Origin: Prolixibacteraceae bacterium JC049
Lineage (GTDB): Bacteria > Bacteroidota > Bacteroidia > Bacteroidales > Prolixibacteraceae
NCBI GenBank assembly: GCA_023369685.1
Contig: SACZ01000002.1
Location: 868,001-932,000, forward strand
DNA: 64,000 bases
Reading direction: 5' to 3'
Below, piece by piece: positions 1-9,544 of this stretch. A program made the position numbers and the translations under genes. A model generated the notes under the pieces. The model was given only the letters and a program-made list of their open reading frames with translations, did no database searches and was not told the DNA's origin. Position 1 is the stretch's first letter, and each line of letters begins with the position of its first letter.

Positions 1-33
1 CGTGGTACTTTTCCACCTACAAAATTTAGGGCA

Positions 34-70
34 TAAAAAAAGCCCCTGCAAAATTTGCAGGAGCTTTTTC
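34..70 (-). terminator. Rho-independent terminator of tRNA-Leu
   Basis: Arms at 41-52 and 54-65 form a GC-containing hairpin. Read on the minus strand it is followed by a run of T (complement of the A run at 35-41), just past the 3' end of the tRNA. A shorter T run at 66-69 means it could also stop plus-strand transcription. Confidence 0.75.
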
Positions 71-78
71 TCGATTTG

Positions 79-162
79 TACCCGGGGCGGGAATCGAACC
101 CGCACTCTGTTGCCAGAACTGGATTTTGAATCCAGCGCGTCTACCAATTCCGCCACCCGGGC
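79..162 (-). tRNA. tRNA-Leu (anticodon CAA)
   Basis: Read on the minus strand this 84-nt sequence folds as a class II tRNA. The acceptor arm GCCCGGG pairs with CCCGGGT plus discriminator A. The anticodon stem CTGGA/TCCAG holds the loop TTCAAAA with anticodon CAA. A long variable arm and the T-arm GGTTCGATTCC follow. The CCA end is not encoded, so it must be added after transcription. A promoter lies just upstream and a terminator just downstream, so it is a single-gene unit. Confidence 0.95.
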
Positions 163-179
163 GGTTGTTAAATGCGTTG

Positions 180-210
180 CAAAAGTAAGCGATTGTTTGT
201 TCTTTGCAAA
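180..210 (-). promoter_or_regulatory. Promoter of tRNA-Leu
   Basis: On the minus strand TTTG (207-210) and TACTTTTG (180-187) are separated by 19 bp, matching the Bacteroidota housekeeping promoter (TTTG, about 19 bp, TAnnTTTG). It lies 18 bp upstream of the tRNA 5' end. Confidence 0.75.
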
Positions 211-321
211 TATTTAGGCAAAATATTTTTCAAAAAAATGCACTTTTTCTCAAAGCTCAATTCTGCTCTTTTAATCCTAAATCTCTTTTCTTATTTTTAA
301 CCAGTACATTAAACCGCCTGA

Positions 322-900
322 ATGAACCCGAAAGATCAAAAATTGCTGGAAGCCCTTAAAAAAGGAAATATTCCTGTCTTCGAATCAATCTTCCGAAGCT
401 ACTATCCCAATTTATGCCATTTTGCATTTCAATATGTACAAGACAAGGCGGTGGCCGAGAATGTGGTTCAGGAAACTTTTGTGCGTATTTGGGAAAACCG
501 ATCTACCATTATAATTTCGAAATCCATTCAGAATTACTTGTTGGAAATGGTAAAGAATAGGTGTTTGAATTACTTGGAACATGCATCGGTTCGAAGAAAA
601 TATGCCGAGAAAGTACGTAGCAAAGTAACTATTGAACGAAAAGAAAGTCAGGACATCCAATTCTTCGAGGTGGGTTTAAGTGAGAAAATTCAAACTAGTA
701 TTGAAGCATTACCCGAAAAGAGGCAGCAAATATTCAGAATGTGCAAACAAGATGGATTGTCATATAAGCAGGTGGCTGAAAAGTTGGGTGTGTCGGTAAA
801 AACTGTTGAGAATCATATGGGATTAGCCCTTAAAGAGCTACGCCAATCGTTGAAAGAATATAAAAACCACTTCCTGCTCTTCTCATTATTTCAAGAGTAA
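322..900 (+). CDS. ECF sigma factor, FecI-like
   Basis: A 192-aa sigma-70 family protein of extracytoplasmic-function type. Region 2 lies at about residues 23-90 and contains ENVVQETFVRIWENR, the core-binding helix. Region 4 at about 125-175 has a helix-turn-helix with YKQVAEKLGVSVKTVENHM. Only regions 2 and 4 are present, as usual for ECF factors. It should direct RNA polymerase to promoters of the downstream envelope genes when released by its anti-sigma. The next gene, beyond a strong hairpin, is fecR, its likely partner, followed by two STN-domain proteins. The ATG at 322 is the first in frame. Confident as a family; the target genes are inferred from neighbourhood. Confidence 0.93.
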   Translation: MNPKDQKLLEALKKGNIPVFESIFRSYYPNLCHFAFQYVQDKAVAENVVQETFVRIWENRSTIIISKSIQNYLLEMVKNRCLNYLEHASVRRKYAEKVRSKVTIERKESQDIQFFEVGLSEKIQTSIEALPEKRQQIFRMCKQDGLSYKQVAEKLGVSVKTVENHMGLALKELRQSLKEYKNHFLLFSLFQE

Positions 901-943
901 GAACTAGAACGTATCTAATAATCAGAATTCTGGGAGTCCCAAG

Positions 944-984
944 ATAACCCCCAATGAGAAAATAATTTTTTCATTGGGGGTTAT
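944..984 (+). terminator. Strong hairpin between sigma and fecR genes
   Basis: A perfect 14-bp inverted repeat (944-957 with 971-984, arm ATAACCCCCAATGA) lies midway in the gap between the sigma and FecR genes. It is followed by TTATTTCTCT, an imperfect T tract. It could be a leaky terminator that sets the sigma to anti-sigma ratio, or an mRNA-stabilising structure. Confidence 0.6.
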
Positions 985-1022
985 TTCTCTGTTACCTGTC
1001 TATGGGGTATAAACGGAGAATT

Positions 1023-2003
1023 ATGAAAGCAAATACTGAGATATGGGAATTGATTGGGAAAGTGCTTCATCAGGAAGCTTCCCAACAAGAGCAGCAAGAG
1101 CTTAGTGCATGGAGAAGTCAGTTGCCTGAGAACGAGAAAATATATGTCGAGGCACTAAAGGTGTGGGAGCAAACCGGCACTTATCTCGACCTGGAGAAAT
1201 TCGATTCCGATAATGGTTGGAAGGCTGTTGCTTCAGATATTAAAAAGCCTAAAACTTTCCGACTTACATTAAGTCGAATAGCAGTTGCAGCTTCGGTAAT
1301 GGTATTAGTTGCAGTTGCAGCTTTTTGGTTGCCATTTAAAACAAATCAGTTGAATTTGGTAACTCAGCAAACCAACAATGTCACCACCCTTAACGATATC
1401 GTTTTACCCGATGGAACAAAAGTGAGTTTGAATGTAGGTTCCAACTTGTCGTTCCCAGAAGAATTTTCCGGCGAAAACCGTGAGGTATACCTAACCGGAG
1501 AAGCTTTTTTTCTGGTTAAACACAATCCGCAGAAACCGTTTATCATTCATGCCGGAGAATCGAAAATCCGAGTGTTGGGAACATCGTTCAATGTAAATGC
1601 TTATCCCGAAAAAGATACTGTTGAGGTAATTGTATCTACAGGAAAAGTAGAGTTCTCGACAAAAGATGCCAAACAATTGATTCTAACGAAGGGGGAGAAA
1701 GGAACATTGGCACTATCCAAAAGCAACTTGAAAAAAAGCGAGAATACGAATCCTAACTATGCAGCCTGGATGAACAAAACAATGACGTTCCGGAATACTC
1801 CACTGGGCGACGTAGTTGAAACCCTGCGAAAAGTGTACCATGTAGATATCCAGTTCGATGAAGAAGTGGTGAATGAGAAAGAGTGGACCGTTACATTCCA
1901 CGATCAATCGTTAGCCACTGTATTTAGCATCATGGAACGCACTTTCGACATAAAAGTAGAGTACAACGATGATGTTTATACTTTAATCCATAGAAACCAA
2001 TAG
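1023..2003 (+). CDS. FecR-family anti-sigma factor
   Basis: A 326-aa inner-membrane anti-sigma regulator. The N-terminal cytoplasmic part (about 1-80) has the sigma-binding FecR_N region and ends in KVWEQTG. One membrane helix follows at about 92-110 (IAVAASVMVLVAVAAFWL). The periplasmic FecR domain begins with VLPDGTKVSLN, the hallmark VxLPDGTxVxLN motif, then VYLTGEAFF and VLGTSFNV. A C-terminal DUF4974 part (about 255-326) includes FRNTPLGDVVETL. Start chosen at 1023 because GGAG sits a few bases upstream; an ATG at 1002 would add seven residues. It probably binds the sigma factor encoded at 322 and receives a signal from a periplasmic STN domain, two of which are encoded next. Confidence 0.93.
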   Translation: MKANTEIWELIGKVLHQEASQQEQQELSAWRSQLPENEKIYVEALKVWEQTGTYLDLEKFDSDNGWKAVASDIKKPKTFRLTLSRIAVAASVMVLVAVAAFWLPFKTNQLNLVTQQTNNVTTLNDIVLPDGTKVSLNVGSNLSFPEEFSGENREVYLTGEAFFLVKHNPQKPFIIHAGESKIRVLGTSFNVNAYPEKDTVEVIVSTGKVEFSTKDAKQLILTKGEKGTLALSKSNLKKSENTNPNYAAWMNKTMTFRNTPLGDVVETLRKVYHVDIQFDEEVVNEKEWTVTFHDQSLATVFSIMERTFDIKVEYNDDVYTLIHRNQ

Positions 2004-2013
2004 ATAAACTGCC

Positions 2014-3564
2014 ATGAATAAACCAACTAGAAATATTATTATCACCTTTTTCCTAATGTTATTACTCACAGGTTCAGGTGTTGCTCAAATTGGTAAGCCC
2101 AATGTAATGAATCAGAAAATCAGCATTGTTGCTGAGAATGAATCATTGGCTGAAGTAATTGAACAAATATGCGATTACCTGAACCTGAATTATTCATATA
2201 ACTCAAAATTGCTTGAAGGAAAGCAAGTAAGTATGAGTGTTTCCAATATTCCTTTAAAACAAGTGTTAGAGAAGTTGATGAAAGACCACTTTCTAATCTT
2301 CGAAATTGAAAATAACATCTTGGTGGTAAGGAATTACACTCCGATGAAGGATCATACGCTTTACGATGAAAATGGAAACTTTATTGCTCCTAATATGGGC
2401 TTTAGATTTACCAATAAAAAGAAAAAAGCAATCACCCTAAAGTTTAAAACCGCAAGTAATCTGATAATTATTCCGGTACGTGTAAATAGTTCCGATACGT
2501 TAAACTTTATTCTCGATACTGGTGTGCGCTATCCCATTGTAACCGAATTGCCTTATGTGAAGAAACTCAACTTGAACTATTTGCGTCCTATGGAGGTGAT
2601 GGGCTTGGGTGGGAAATTACCACTTACAGCCTATCGCTCTGGTGGAAATATTATCGAATTAGATGGATTGACAGCAAAAAATCAGGATGTGCAGATGATT
2701 ATCAATGAAGATTTTCAGGTTTCTCAGATTCTGGGTATCCCGGTTCACGGTCTTATAGGGTTTAATATTTTCCGCGACTTTATTGTTCGTGTCGATTATA
2801 TGAACAATAAGATTACGTTCTACGATCCTGATCGTTATAAATATCGAAAAACGAAAAGAGACATTGTTTATCCACTACACTTTGAAGGTACGAAGCCTTA
2901 CATTTATACAACAATTGTGCAAGATGATCTTTCTAAGGTTAGAGTGAAACTGCTGGTAGACACCGGAGCCAGTGATGCGCTCTGGTTGGCTACCGAATCG
3001 AGCGATAAACTGAAGTTGCCAGCAAAGAATATCAATTCGTTCTTAGGAAAAGGACTTAGTGGAGAGCTGCATGGTAAAAAAGGGCGTATTGCAGGAATAG
3101 ATATAGGTTCTACCGTACTTTTTGAGCCAATAGTTTCCTATCCCGATACTTTCTTTACTGCAGGAATTAGTTTCGATAAAGATAGAAATGGAACATTGGG
3201 AGCCGAAATTCTGAGACGTTTTTCAGTAATAATTGATTACACCAATAAAAAAATAACGTTCCGCAAAAACTATAAAACCAAAGAGAGGTTTAATTATAAC
3301 ATGAGTGGAATGGAGGTGTACAATCCAATGCCAGGTTTTCCTATTTTTACTGTAAATCAGGTGCGTGAAGGTTCACCAGCATACAATGCCGGTATTCGAG
3401 TGAAAGATCAGATTTTATCGGTGAATGGTTCTAGTCATAAAGACCTTACTCTGAACGATATTAACATGACTATGATGTTACGAGAGAACAAAAGAATACG
3501 AATTGTCGTATTAAGAGGAGGGGAGAAGGTTAAAACAGAATTTAGATTGAAGAAAGAATTGTAA
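2014..3564 (+). CDS. Secreted aspartyl protease-like protein with STN and PDZ domains
   Basis: A 516-aa exported protein. Residues 1-24 are a signal peptide. Residues about 35-106 form an STN (secretin/TonB short N-terminal) domain, ending in FEIENNILVVRN. Two retroviral-type aspartyl protease halves follow, with catalytic-type triads ILDTG (near 166-170) and LVDTGAS (near 314-320). A PDZ domain covers about 425-516 (GSPAYNAGIRVKDQILSVNG). Two DTG lobes on one chain suggest an active pepsin-fold-like hydrolase acting in the periplasm or on the outer membrane. It starts 10 bp after fecR, so all are probably cotranscribed. STN domains normally occur on TonB receptors that signal to FecR; one fused to a protease is unusual. 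Substrate unknown. Confidence 0.85.
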   Translation: MNKPTRNIIITFFLMLLLTGSGVAQIGKPNVMNQKISIVAENESLAEVIEQICDYLNLNYSYNSKLLEGKQVSMSVSNIPLKQVLEKLMKDHFLIFEIENNILVVRNYTPMKDHTLYDENGNFIAPNMGFRFTNKKKKAITLKFKTASNLIIIPVRVNSSDTLNFILDTGVRYPIVTELPYVKKLNLNYLRPMEVMGLGGKLPLTAYRSGGNIIELDGLTAKNQDVQMIINEDFQVSQILGIPVHGLIGFNIFRDFIVRVDYMNNKITFYDPDRYKYRKTKRDIVYPLHFEGTKPYIYTTIVQDDLSKVRVKLLVDTGASDALWLATESSDKLKLPAKNINSFLGKGLSGELHGKKGRIAGIDIGSTVLFEPIVSYPDTFFTAGISFDKDRNGTLGAEILRRFSVIIDYTNKKITFRKNYKTKERFNYNMSGMEVYNPMPGFPIFTVNQVREGSPAYNAGIRVKDQILSVNGSSHKDLTLNDINMTMMLRENKRIRIVVLRGGEKVKTEFRLKKEL

Positions 3565-3570
3565 GAGAAA

Positions 3571-5127
3571 ATGATAGCAAGGTGGCAAATATTGATTTTA
3601 GTGCTGTTGTGTCAGTTTGGTTGGGCGCAGCAAACACCTGATTTCTTGCAACGCAATATATCATTGAAGGTAGATACGCTTTCACTTCCCAGTGTTCTAG
3701 ACTCCATTGGGAAGCAAGGAGGCTTCTACTTTTCTTATTCTTCCAAGTTAGTCGATGCCGAAGCTAAGGTTACCATGAATGCACAACGCCAGGCAGTTCA
3801 GCAAGTGCTGGAGCGTTTGTTTCCTGACAATGTACGATTCAAAAGCAAAGCAAAACAGGTAATTCTTTATTGTGTCGAAGATTCGATAAAAGAAAAGATT
3901 GCACCTGAAATGATTCAATTGGAAGGGAAAGTGATTGACCGAAGAAATGGGAAACCAATTCCTTATGTCAATATTGTGATCAAAAACCATTTGAAGGGAA
4001 CAATTACCAACGTTGATGGGAATTATCTTTTCAAAATTGAGCCAATACATGCAAACGATACAATCATATACTCTTGCCTGGGCTATGAGCGCTTAGAGTA
4101 TCCTGTATCGGAACTGGCCAATGCCAACAAGACCATTTTCTTACAAACTTCAATGGTGCAAATTCCTGAGATTAAAGTGACTTATGTTGATCCGGAAGAT
4201 GTAATCCGGAAATGCATCGATCGGATTGATTCCAACTACAATAACGAATCGGTTCTATTGCATTCGTTTTTCAGGGAGATGATCCTGGTTGATCATCGTT
4301 ACACCGGGCTATCTGAAGCTATTATCGAGATTCTGAAACGACCAGTTCGTACTTCAATCAATGCCGATGCATTGAAAGTGGTGAAAGGGCGACAAAGTCC
4401 TTTTGTAAAGCCTCACAAATATGTCAACTTTAAGTTGATGGGAAGTCCTTATTATATGAATCAAATCGATTTGGTGAAGAATCCGCAAACATTTTTGCAG
4501 AAAGAGACGATGCCTTACTACAAATACACTTTCGAAGAGATGGTGATGCATAACGATCGTCCTGCTTATGTGATAAAATTTACTCCATTCGACGCTGCAT
4601 TTTATCCGTTGTTTAAAGGAAAAATGTATATCGATTCCTATTCTTATGCTTTGGTGTATGCTACTTTCGAAATGAACCGATACAGCATGCGGCAAATGAA
4701 AAATTCGTTTATTCGGAAAGAAACCCGAAATGTAAGAGCACGTCCGGTGGGCATTTCATATACCGTGAGCTATGTGCCAATGAAGGGGAAGTGGTTCTTA
4801 AATACTGTAAAAGGTGATTTGAAATTCCGTGTTCGTAGCCGAAATAAGTTATTTAGTTCGTTGTTTAATGCACAAACTGAACTGCTGGTAACTAAGCGTG
4901 ACTTCTCGGTGACTCATCCATTTCATCGGCGTGAAGCATTTCGCTCGAGGCATATTCTTACCGAAGTGTTATTGGAGAAGGATAAAGGGTTTTGGCATAG
5001 CCATAACATTATAGAACCACATTCTGATTTGAATGAAGCACTAGATAAGTTTCAAAAGTCCATCAAAAAGAGTCCTACCGAAAAGGCAATGTTTCAACCG
5101 TTTATTTTACATCGATTGGAGAATTAA
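3571..5127 (+). CDS. STN plus carboxypeptidase-regulatory-like domain envelope protein
   Basis: A 518-aa exported protein. A signal peptide ends near residue 19 (FGWAQ). An STN domain spans about 27-107 (SVLDSIGKQGGFYFSYSSKL). A CarbopepD_reg_2 beta-sandwich spans about 116-190, starting LEGKVIDRRNGKPIPYVNI. The remaining 320 residues (VIRKCIDRIDSNY onward) resemble the part that follows this domain in many Bacteroidota surface proteins; no catalytic motif is visible and no TonB plug or barrel is present. It lies 6 bp after the STN-protease gene, completing a sigma-FecR-STN-STN operon. Function unknown; an envelope sensor or effector of the FecR pathway is the likely role. Confidence 0.8.
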   Translation: MIARWQILILVLLCQFGWAQQTPDFLQRNISLKVDTLSLPSVLDSIGKQGGFYFSYSSKLVDAEAKVTMNAQRQAVQQVLERLFPDNVRFKSKAKQVILYCVEDSIKEKIAPEMIQLEGKVIDRRNGKPIPYVNIVIKNHLKGTITNVDGNYLFKIEPIHANDTIIYSCLGYERLEYPVSELANANKTIFLQTSMVQIPEIKVTYVDPEDVIRKCIDRIDSNYNNESVLLHSFFREMILVDHRYTGLSEAIIEILKRPVRTSINADALKVVKGRQSPFVKPHKYVNFKLMGSPYYMNQIDLVKNPQTFLQKETMPYYKYTFEEMVMHNDRPAYVIKFTPFDAAFYPLFKGKMYIDSYSYALVYATFEMNRYSMRQMKNSFIRKETRNVRARPVGISYTVSYVPMKGKWFLNTVKGDLKFRVRSRNKLFSSLFNAQTELLVTKRDFSVTHPFHRREAFRSRHILTEVLLEKDKGFWHSHNIIEPHSDLNEALDKFQKSIKKSPTEKAMFQPFILHRLEN

Positions 5128-5154
5128 CTTTGAGCAAACCGATTTTAATCTGAC

Positions 5155-5184
5155 TTGTTGTTTTTAGGCTATTCATTACATTTG
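5155..5184 (+). promoter_or_regulatory. Promoter of the menaquinone operon
   Basis: TTG (5155-5157), 19 bp, then TACATTTG (5177-5184) matches the Bacteroidota promoter consensus. It would give a 5' leader of about 190 nt before the thioesterase gene. Confidence 0.55.
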
Positions 5185-5225
5185 TGATAGTGAAATAAGT
5201 GGCTCTGCCAAAATGTTGGCATATT

Positions 5226-5335
5226 TTCAAAGGTCCACCGATTGCTGAATTTTCAAATTGTTAGATACTCATAAATTACATTTCTTATTTTCTGAGATCT
5301 GAATGTCTGAGAATCCAATCGTCTAATTTTCATTG
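5226..5335. repeat. Degenerate GATT/ATCTGA-rich intergenic tract
   Basis: A gene-free stretch built of recurring short words (CCGATTGCTGAATTTTC, TCTGAGATCTGAATGTCTGA, GAATCCAATCGTCTAA). Similar word-rich tracts occur at 15829-15898, 16251-16365 and 17385-17460, always intergenic. Confidence 0.35.
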
Positions 5336-5378
5336 AAGTACATTAGTGTTTGTAACGAAGTACCTAAAGCATAATCAG

Positions 5379-5810
5379 ATGGAACAAATTCCGAATATTG
5401 ATATAAATACGCCAATAGAGATGCTGAATGCTGTTAACCAGAATACATTGATGGGACAGCTGGGCATTGAATACACAGCAGTAGATGAACAATCGGTTAC
5501 GGCAACAATGCCAGTCGATAAACGAACAACTCAACCTATGGGGATTTTGCATGGCGGGGCTAACCTTGCATTAGCAGAAACCATTGCCGGGTTGGGTTCG
5601 GCTTTATACATCGATTTGAATCAATTCACTGCCGTGGGATCACAGGTTGCTGCGAACCATATTGGTACTGCCACCAGTGGTTTGGTAACAGCCAAGGCTA
5701 CCATTATTCATCAAGGCCGAAGAACGCATGTTTGGAATGTAGATATCTGTAACGATCAAGGTGATTTAATCTCAAGCTGTCGTGTAACCAACATGATCAT
5801 TGAGCGATAA
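5379..5810 (+). CDS. Hotdog-fold acyl-CoA thioesterase, probable DHNA-CoA hydrolase
   Basis: A 143-aa PaaI-type hotdog thioesterase. It carries QPMGILHGGANLALAETI, the HGG-x(n)-ALAE signature in which the glutamate is catalytic and the HGG loop binds the thioester. Start taken at ATG 5379 (MEQIPN); an upstream ATG at 5346 would add 11 residues that do not fit the family. As the first gene of a men operon, 2 bp before menF, it is well placed to hydrolyse 1,4-dihydroxy-2-naphthoyl-CoA after MenB (the MenI step). The family call is firm; the substrate rests on gene context. Confidence 0.85.
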   Translation: MEQIPNIDINTPIEMLNAVNQNTLMGQLGIEYTAVDEQSVTATMPVDKRTTQPMGILHGGANLALAETIAGLGSALYIDLNQFTAVGSQVAANHIGTATSGLVTAKATIIHQGRRTHVWNVDICNDQGDLISSCRVTNMIIER

Positions 5811-5812
5811 TT

Positions 5813-6898
5813 ATGAGTCAACAAGAGACAATTATCAATCAACTTCTGGCACAGAACAAAGCTTTTGCTCTTTTTCTAAAACCACAATCCGATATTCCAG
5901 AGTTAATTATTGGCAAAACCATTGGGCTTGATGCCGCTCTCTCTATGGGAAGTAAGTGCTTTGCCTTTGCTCCATTTCAGGAAAATAAACAATGGGAGTC
6001 GAAAGCAATTGTTGCAGAGGATAACTGTGTGGGATGGGACGATATTGAGCAATTTTCGAAACAATTAAAAACCGAAATAGATTTTCTGAATTCAGGAGAA
6101 TATAACTCGCTTGTTGAGAAAGGAGAGTATATTCAATTGTTGGAAAAAACAGTTGAAACTCTTGATGAGCACGACTTCCGAAAGGTGATTATTTCACGAC
6201 CAGTAATTGCCCAAATAGATGGCAAAAGAGATGCCGGAAAATTGTTTGTTCAATTGGTGAAAATGGTGAAATCGGCATTTCGTTATATCGTTTTTATACC
6301 GAAAATTGGAGTTTGGATGGGAGCAACGCCCGAGTTGTTGCTGAATTTGCAGAATGGAATAGGAAAAACCATCTCTTTGGCCGGAACTTTACCAGTAGAT
6401 AGCTCAACCAACTGGAGCGAAAAAGAGTTGGAAGAGCAGCAAATTGTTACCGATTATATCCAGATGGCATTGGAAAATGCTGGTGCTTCAGCCATAACGC
6501 AAAGCGAACGACATGCAGTGGTTGCCGGAACAGTGCAACACTTGCGAACCAACTTCTCATTCGAAATAAACAAACAATGCACACTGAAAAGCTTAATAAA
6601 ACAGCTGCATCCAACACCCGCCATTGGAGGACTACCCCGAAATAAAGCAATTGATTTTATTAATGAAAACGAATTGTATGATCGGGAATATTATGCCGGT
6701 TTTTTGGGGAAAATTGATTCCGAAAATAGTGCCGAATTGTATGTGAATCTTCGATGTATGAAACTTTTGGCCCATCAGGCTGTCATTTATGTGGGAGGAG
6801 GAATAACCGCTCAGTCAAATCCTGAAAAGGAATGGGAAGAAACTCAGCTAAAGGCGTTAACTTTGTTGCAAGTGATAAAACAGGTGAACCAACAATGA
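5813..6898 (+). CDS. menF: Isochorismate synthase
   Basis: A 361-aa chorismate-utilising enzyme that converts chorismate to isochorismate, the first committed step of menaquinone synthesis. Motifs in the C-terminal catalytic domain: FRKVIISR, WMGATPELLL, ISLAGTLP, LHPTPAIGGLPR and the final YVGGGITAQSNPEKEWEET with the Mg-binding glutamates. It overlaps menD by four bases (ATGA at 6895-6898), so translation is probably coupled. Length is slightly short compared with E. coli MenF because the N-terminal domain is reduced, as is common in Bacteroidota. Confidence 0.93.
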   Translation: MSQQETIINQLLAQNKAFALFLKPQSDIPELIIGKTIGLDAALSMGSKCFAFAPFQENKQWESKAIVAEDNCVGWDDIEQFSKQLKTEIDFLNSGEYNSLVEKGEYIQLLEKTVETLDEHDFRKVIISRPVIAQIDGKRDAGKLFVQLVKMVKSAFRYIVFIPKIGVWMGATPELLLNLQNGIGKTISLAGTLPVDSSTNWSEKELEEQQIVTDYIQMALENAGASAITQSERHAVVAGTVQHLRTNFSFEINKQCTLKSLIKQLHPTPAIGGLPRNKAIDFINENELYDREYYAGFLGKIDSENSAELYVNLRCMKLLAHQAVIYVGGGITAQSNPEKEWEETQLKALTLLQVIKQVNQQ

Positions 6899-8583
6899 TA
6901 TCATCCAAAAAAGAAGCTCAGATATTGGCATCGTTGATGCTAAAGAAAGGAATTACCGATATAGTAATCTCTCCGGGATCGCGCAATGCACCATTAATAA
7001 ATACATTCGATAATGTGAGCGAGTTTCGCTGTTTTAACATTGTCGATGAACGGAGCGCAGCTTTCTTTGCCATGGGATTAGCGCTGCATAATCAGCGTCC
7101 GGTGGCATTGGCATGTACATCCGGATCGGCACTATTGAATTATGCTCCGGCACTCTCTGAAGCTTATTATCAGGAGATACCGTTGCTGGTGCTTTCAGCC
7201 GATCGTCCTGTTGTGGCAATTGATCAGGGTGAAGGACAAACTATGCGTCAGGATGGAGCGCTAAACAATGTGGTAAATGCGTCATTCACATTAACAGGTG
7301 GAATGCGTGATGAGGAAGAAGTAGCGTACAATACCCGTTTGATAAACCAGGCATTAAATGCATTGAATCATCCGAAAAAGGCACCTGTGCACATCAATAT
7401 TCCGTTTGCTGAGCCACTGTACGATTTAGTGGATGAGCAACTGCCAGAAACCAACTTATTGCAGTTGGTGCAGAATACCAATTGCCTGTTGCCAGATCAA
7501 TATACTCCGCTACAGGAAACCTGGAATAAAGCAGCTAAAAAGATGATTTTGGTGGGTCAGCAAATGCCCAACAAAGGATTAGAAGCTGTGTTAAACCGAT
7601 TGGCCAGTGATGATAGTGTGGTGGTGTTAACCGAAACCACTTCCAATATTCGCGGGGAGCGCATTCATACTTCCATTGACAATATGGTTTTTCCGATGGA
7701 TGATGATGTGTGGAAATTAACTCCCGACCTGTTGATAACATTGGGCGGCCAGGTGGTTTCCAAGAAGATAAAGTCGTGGATAAAGGAGCATAAACCTGCT
7801 GAACATTGGCACGTGGCACCTTATTACGAAGTACGCGATACTTTCCGTGTTCAAACCCATTCTATTGTGGCACAACCAGAAGATTTTCTGGATAGGATGG
7901 AGTGCTCCGAAGTAACATCTGATTATGCTTCGAAATGGAGAAAATTGAATGATGTTACCCGAGAACTGAATCGCGAGTACCTGGGAAAACAAGAATATTG
8001 CGACTTTAAGGTATTTGAAGAGGTATTGGAAAGTTTACCCGATAATTCGGTGTTGCATTTAAGCAATAGCACTCCCGTTCGATATTCTCAATTATTTGCG
8101 ATGAAGTCGGTGGAATATCAATCGAACAGAGGAGTAAGTGGCATCGACGGAGTAGTTTCAACAGCTGCCGGATATGCCCACGATTCACACAAGCAAAATG
8201 TGGTTGTTACAGGCGATTTGGCCTTCTTTTACGACTCAAATGCATTGTGGAATCATCATCTACCATCCAACTTAAAGGTGGTGTTGATAAATAACGGAGG
8301 TGGCGGAATATTCCGCTTTATTGATGGTCCGGCACAAATGCCATCGTCGGAGAAGCATTTTGTGGCTGCCCACCAAACCGAAGCAAAGCATATTTCGAAA
8401 GCATTTGGTGTAAACCACAAGCAGGCAACAAATTTGGACGAAGCCAAAGAGGGATTGGCGTGGTTAATGAATGAATCCAACGCAGCAGTATTGGAGGTAT
8501 TTACACCTGCAGAGAAAAATGCCGATGTGCTTCGCAACTATTTTAAATTCTTGAAAAATAAAATTCAAAACATACAGCTATGA
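6895..8583 (+). CDS. menD: SEPHCHC synthase
   Basis: A 562-aa thiamine-diphosphate enzyme that joins isochorismate and 2-oxoglutarate. The N-terminal Pyr domain has SPGSRNAPL and [14 protein letters not shown] (the conserved catalytic-type glutamate lies in DER). The C-terminal PP domain has [14 protein letters not shown] and [14 protein letters not shown], the GDG-like ThDP/Mg motif. Start chosen at ATG 6895, overlapping the menF stop; an upstream in-frame ATG at 6832 lies within menF and would add 21 non-homologous residues. The 3' end overlaps menB by four bases (ATGA at 8580). Confidence 0.95.
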   Translation: MISSKKEAQILASLMLKKGITDIVISPGSRNAPLINTFDNVSEFRCFNIVDERSAAFFAMGLALHNQRPVALACTSGSALLNYAPALSEAYYQEIPLLVLSADRPVVAIDQGEGQTMRQDGALNNVVNASFTLTGGMRDEEEVAYNTRLINQALNALNHPKKAPVHINIPFAEPLYDLVDEQLPETNLLQLVQNTNCLLPDQYTPLQETWNKAAKKMILVGQQMPNKGLEAVLNRLASDDSVVVLTETTSNIRGERIHTSIDNMVFPMDDDVWKLTPDLLITLGGQVVSKKIKSWIKEHKPAEHWHVAPYYEVRDTFRVQTHSIVAQPEDFLDRMECSEVTSDYASKWRKLNDVTRELNREYLGKQEYCDFKVFEEVLESLPDNSVLHLSNSTPVRYSQLFAMKSVEYQSNRGVSGIDGVVSTAAGYAHDSHKQNVVVTGDLAFFYDSNALWNHHLPSNLKVVLINNGGGGIFRFIDGPAQMPSSEKHFVAAHQTEAKHISKAFGVNHKQATNLDEAKEGLAWLMNESNAAVLEVFTPAEKNADVLRNYFKFLKNKIQNIQL

Positions 8584-9401
8584 GCAGAGAATGGGAAATT
8601 ATAAAGGAGTACGAAGACATTAAGTTCGAGTTCTTCGAAGGAATTGCAAAGATTACTATTAATCGTCCGGAAGTGTATAATGCATTTCGTCCACAAACCA
8701 ATTTCGATATGTTGGATGCCATGGATATTTGCCGCGAGCGCAGCGATATTGGTGTGGTAGTTCTAACCGGCACTGGCGATAAGGCATTCTGCTCGGGTGG
8801 TGATCAGAATGTGAAAGGTGTAGGAGGTTATGTAGATGAGCACGGCGTTCCTCGCTTAAATGTGTTGGATTTGCATAAAGCCATTCGTTCGTTACCTAAG
8901 CCAGTAATTGCTATGGTAAACGGTTATGCCATCGGTGGTGGACACGTTTTGCACGTAGTTTGCGACTTAACCATTGCTTCCGATAATGCACGATTTGGTC
9001 AGACTGGTCCTAAAGTGGGTAGTTTCGATGCCGGATTTGGTTCTTCGTATTTGGCGCGCCATGTTGGTCAGAAGAAAGCACGTGAGATTTGGTTCTTGTG
9101 CAAGCAATACACTGCTAAAGAAGCCGAAGAGATGGGAATGGTAAACAAGGTAGTACCATTAGAGCAGTTGGAAGATGAAGTGGTAGATTGGTGTAAAACC
9201 ATTATGATGCGCAGCCCAATGGCCATCCGTATGATTAAGCGTGGATTGAACGCTGAGTTGGACGGGCAACGTGGCTTAATGGAGTTTGCTGGCGATGCAA
9301 CCATGATGTATTACCTGATGGAAGAGGCACAAGAAGGAAAACATGCTTTCCTAGAAAAACGCGATCCTGAATTCCAAAAGTTTCCTAAGTTTCCGGGATA
9401 G
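8580..9401 (+). CDS. menB: 1,4-dihydroxy-2-naphthoyl-CoA synthase
   Basis: A 273-aa crotonase-fold enzyme that cyclises o-succinylbenzoyl-CoA. Key motifs: [12 protein letters not shown] near the N-terminus, the oxyanion-hole region [31 protein letters not shown], and [20 protein letters not shown] typical of MenB. The C-terminus ends in FQKFPKFPG, a common MenB tail. Its start overlaps the menD stop. It ends the first men transcription unit: a hairpin with a T run lies 144 bp downstream. Confidence 0.96.
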   Translation: MSREWEIIKEYEDIKFEFFEGIAKITINRPEVYNAFRPQTNFDMLDAMDICRERSDIGVVVLTGTGDKAFCSGGDQNVKGVGGYVDEHGVPRLNVLDLHKAIRSLPKPVIAMVNGYAIGGGHVLHVVCDLTIASDNARFGQTGPKVGSFDAGFGSSYLARHVGQKKAREIWFLCKQYTAKEAEEMGMVNKVVPLEQLEDEVVDWCKTIMMRSPMAIRMIKRGLNAELDGQRGLMEFAGDATMMYYLMEEAQEGKHAFLEKRDPEFQKFPKFPG

Positions 9402-9402
9402 G

Positions 9403-9517
9403 AACCTGATTACGACATTAAATTTTTTCACAAGAGATTACTATTCCTCAAAAAATTGCCTTGTAAATCAATCTTTTATTACAATCTGAGTTGTGAAATT
9501 TCAATCGAATTCAGGTT
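9403..9517. repeat. MITE-like inverted-repeat element, copy A
   Basis: Ends AACCTGATTACGA (9403-9415) and TCGAATTCAGGTT (9505-9517) are inverted repeats matching at 11 of 13 positions. The left end continues into ATTAAAT as in copy B at 58906-58971. No coding capacity. Confidence 0.5.
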
Positions 9518-9544
9518 CGTGCTTTATAAAAGCTAAAAATATCG

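Noticed and set aside
2-217. 71-aa plus-strand open frame
   Set aside because: It runs through the antisense of tRNA-Leu, its terminator and its promoter; no protein features.
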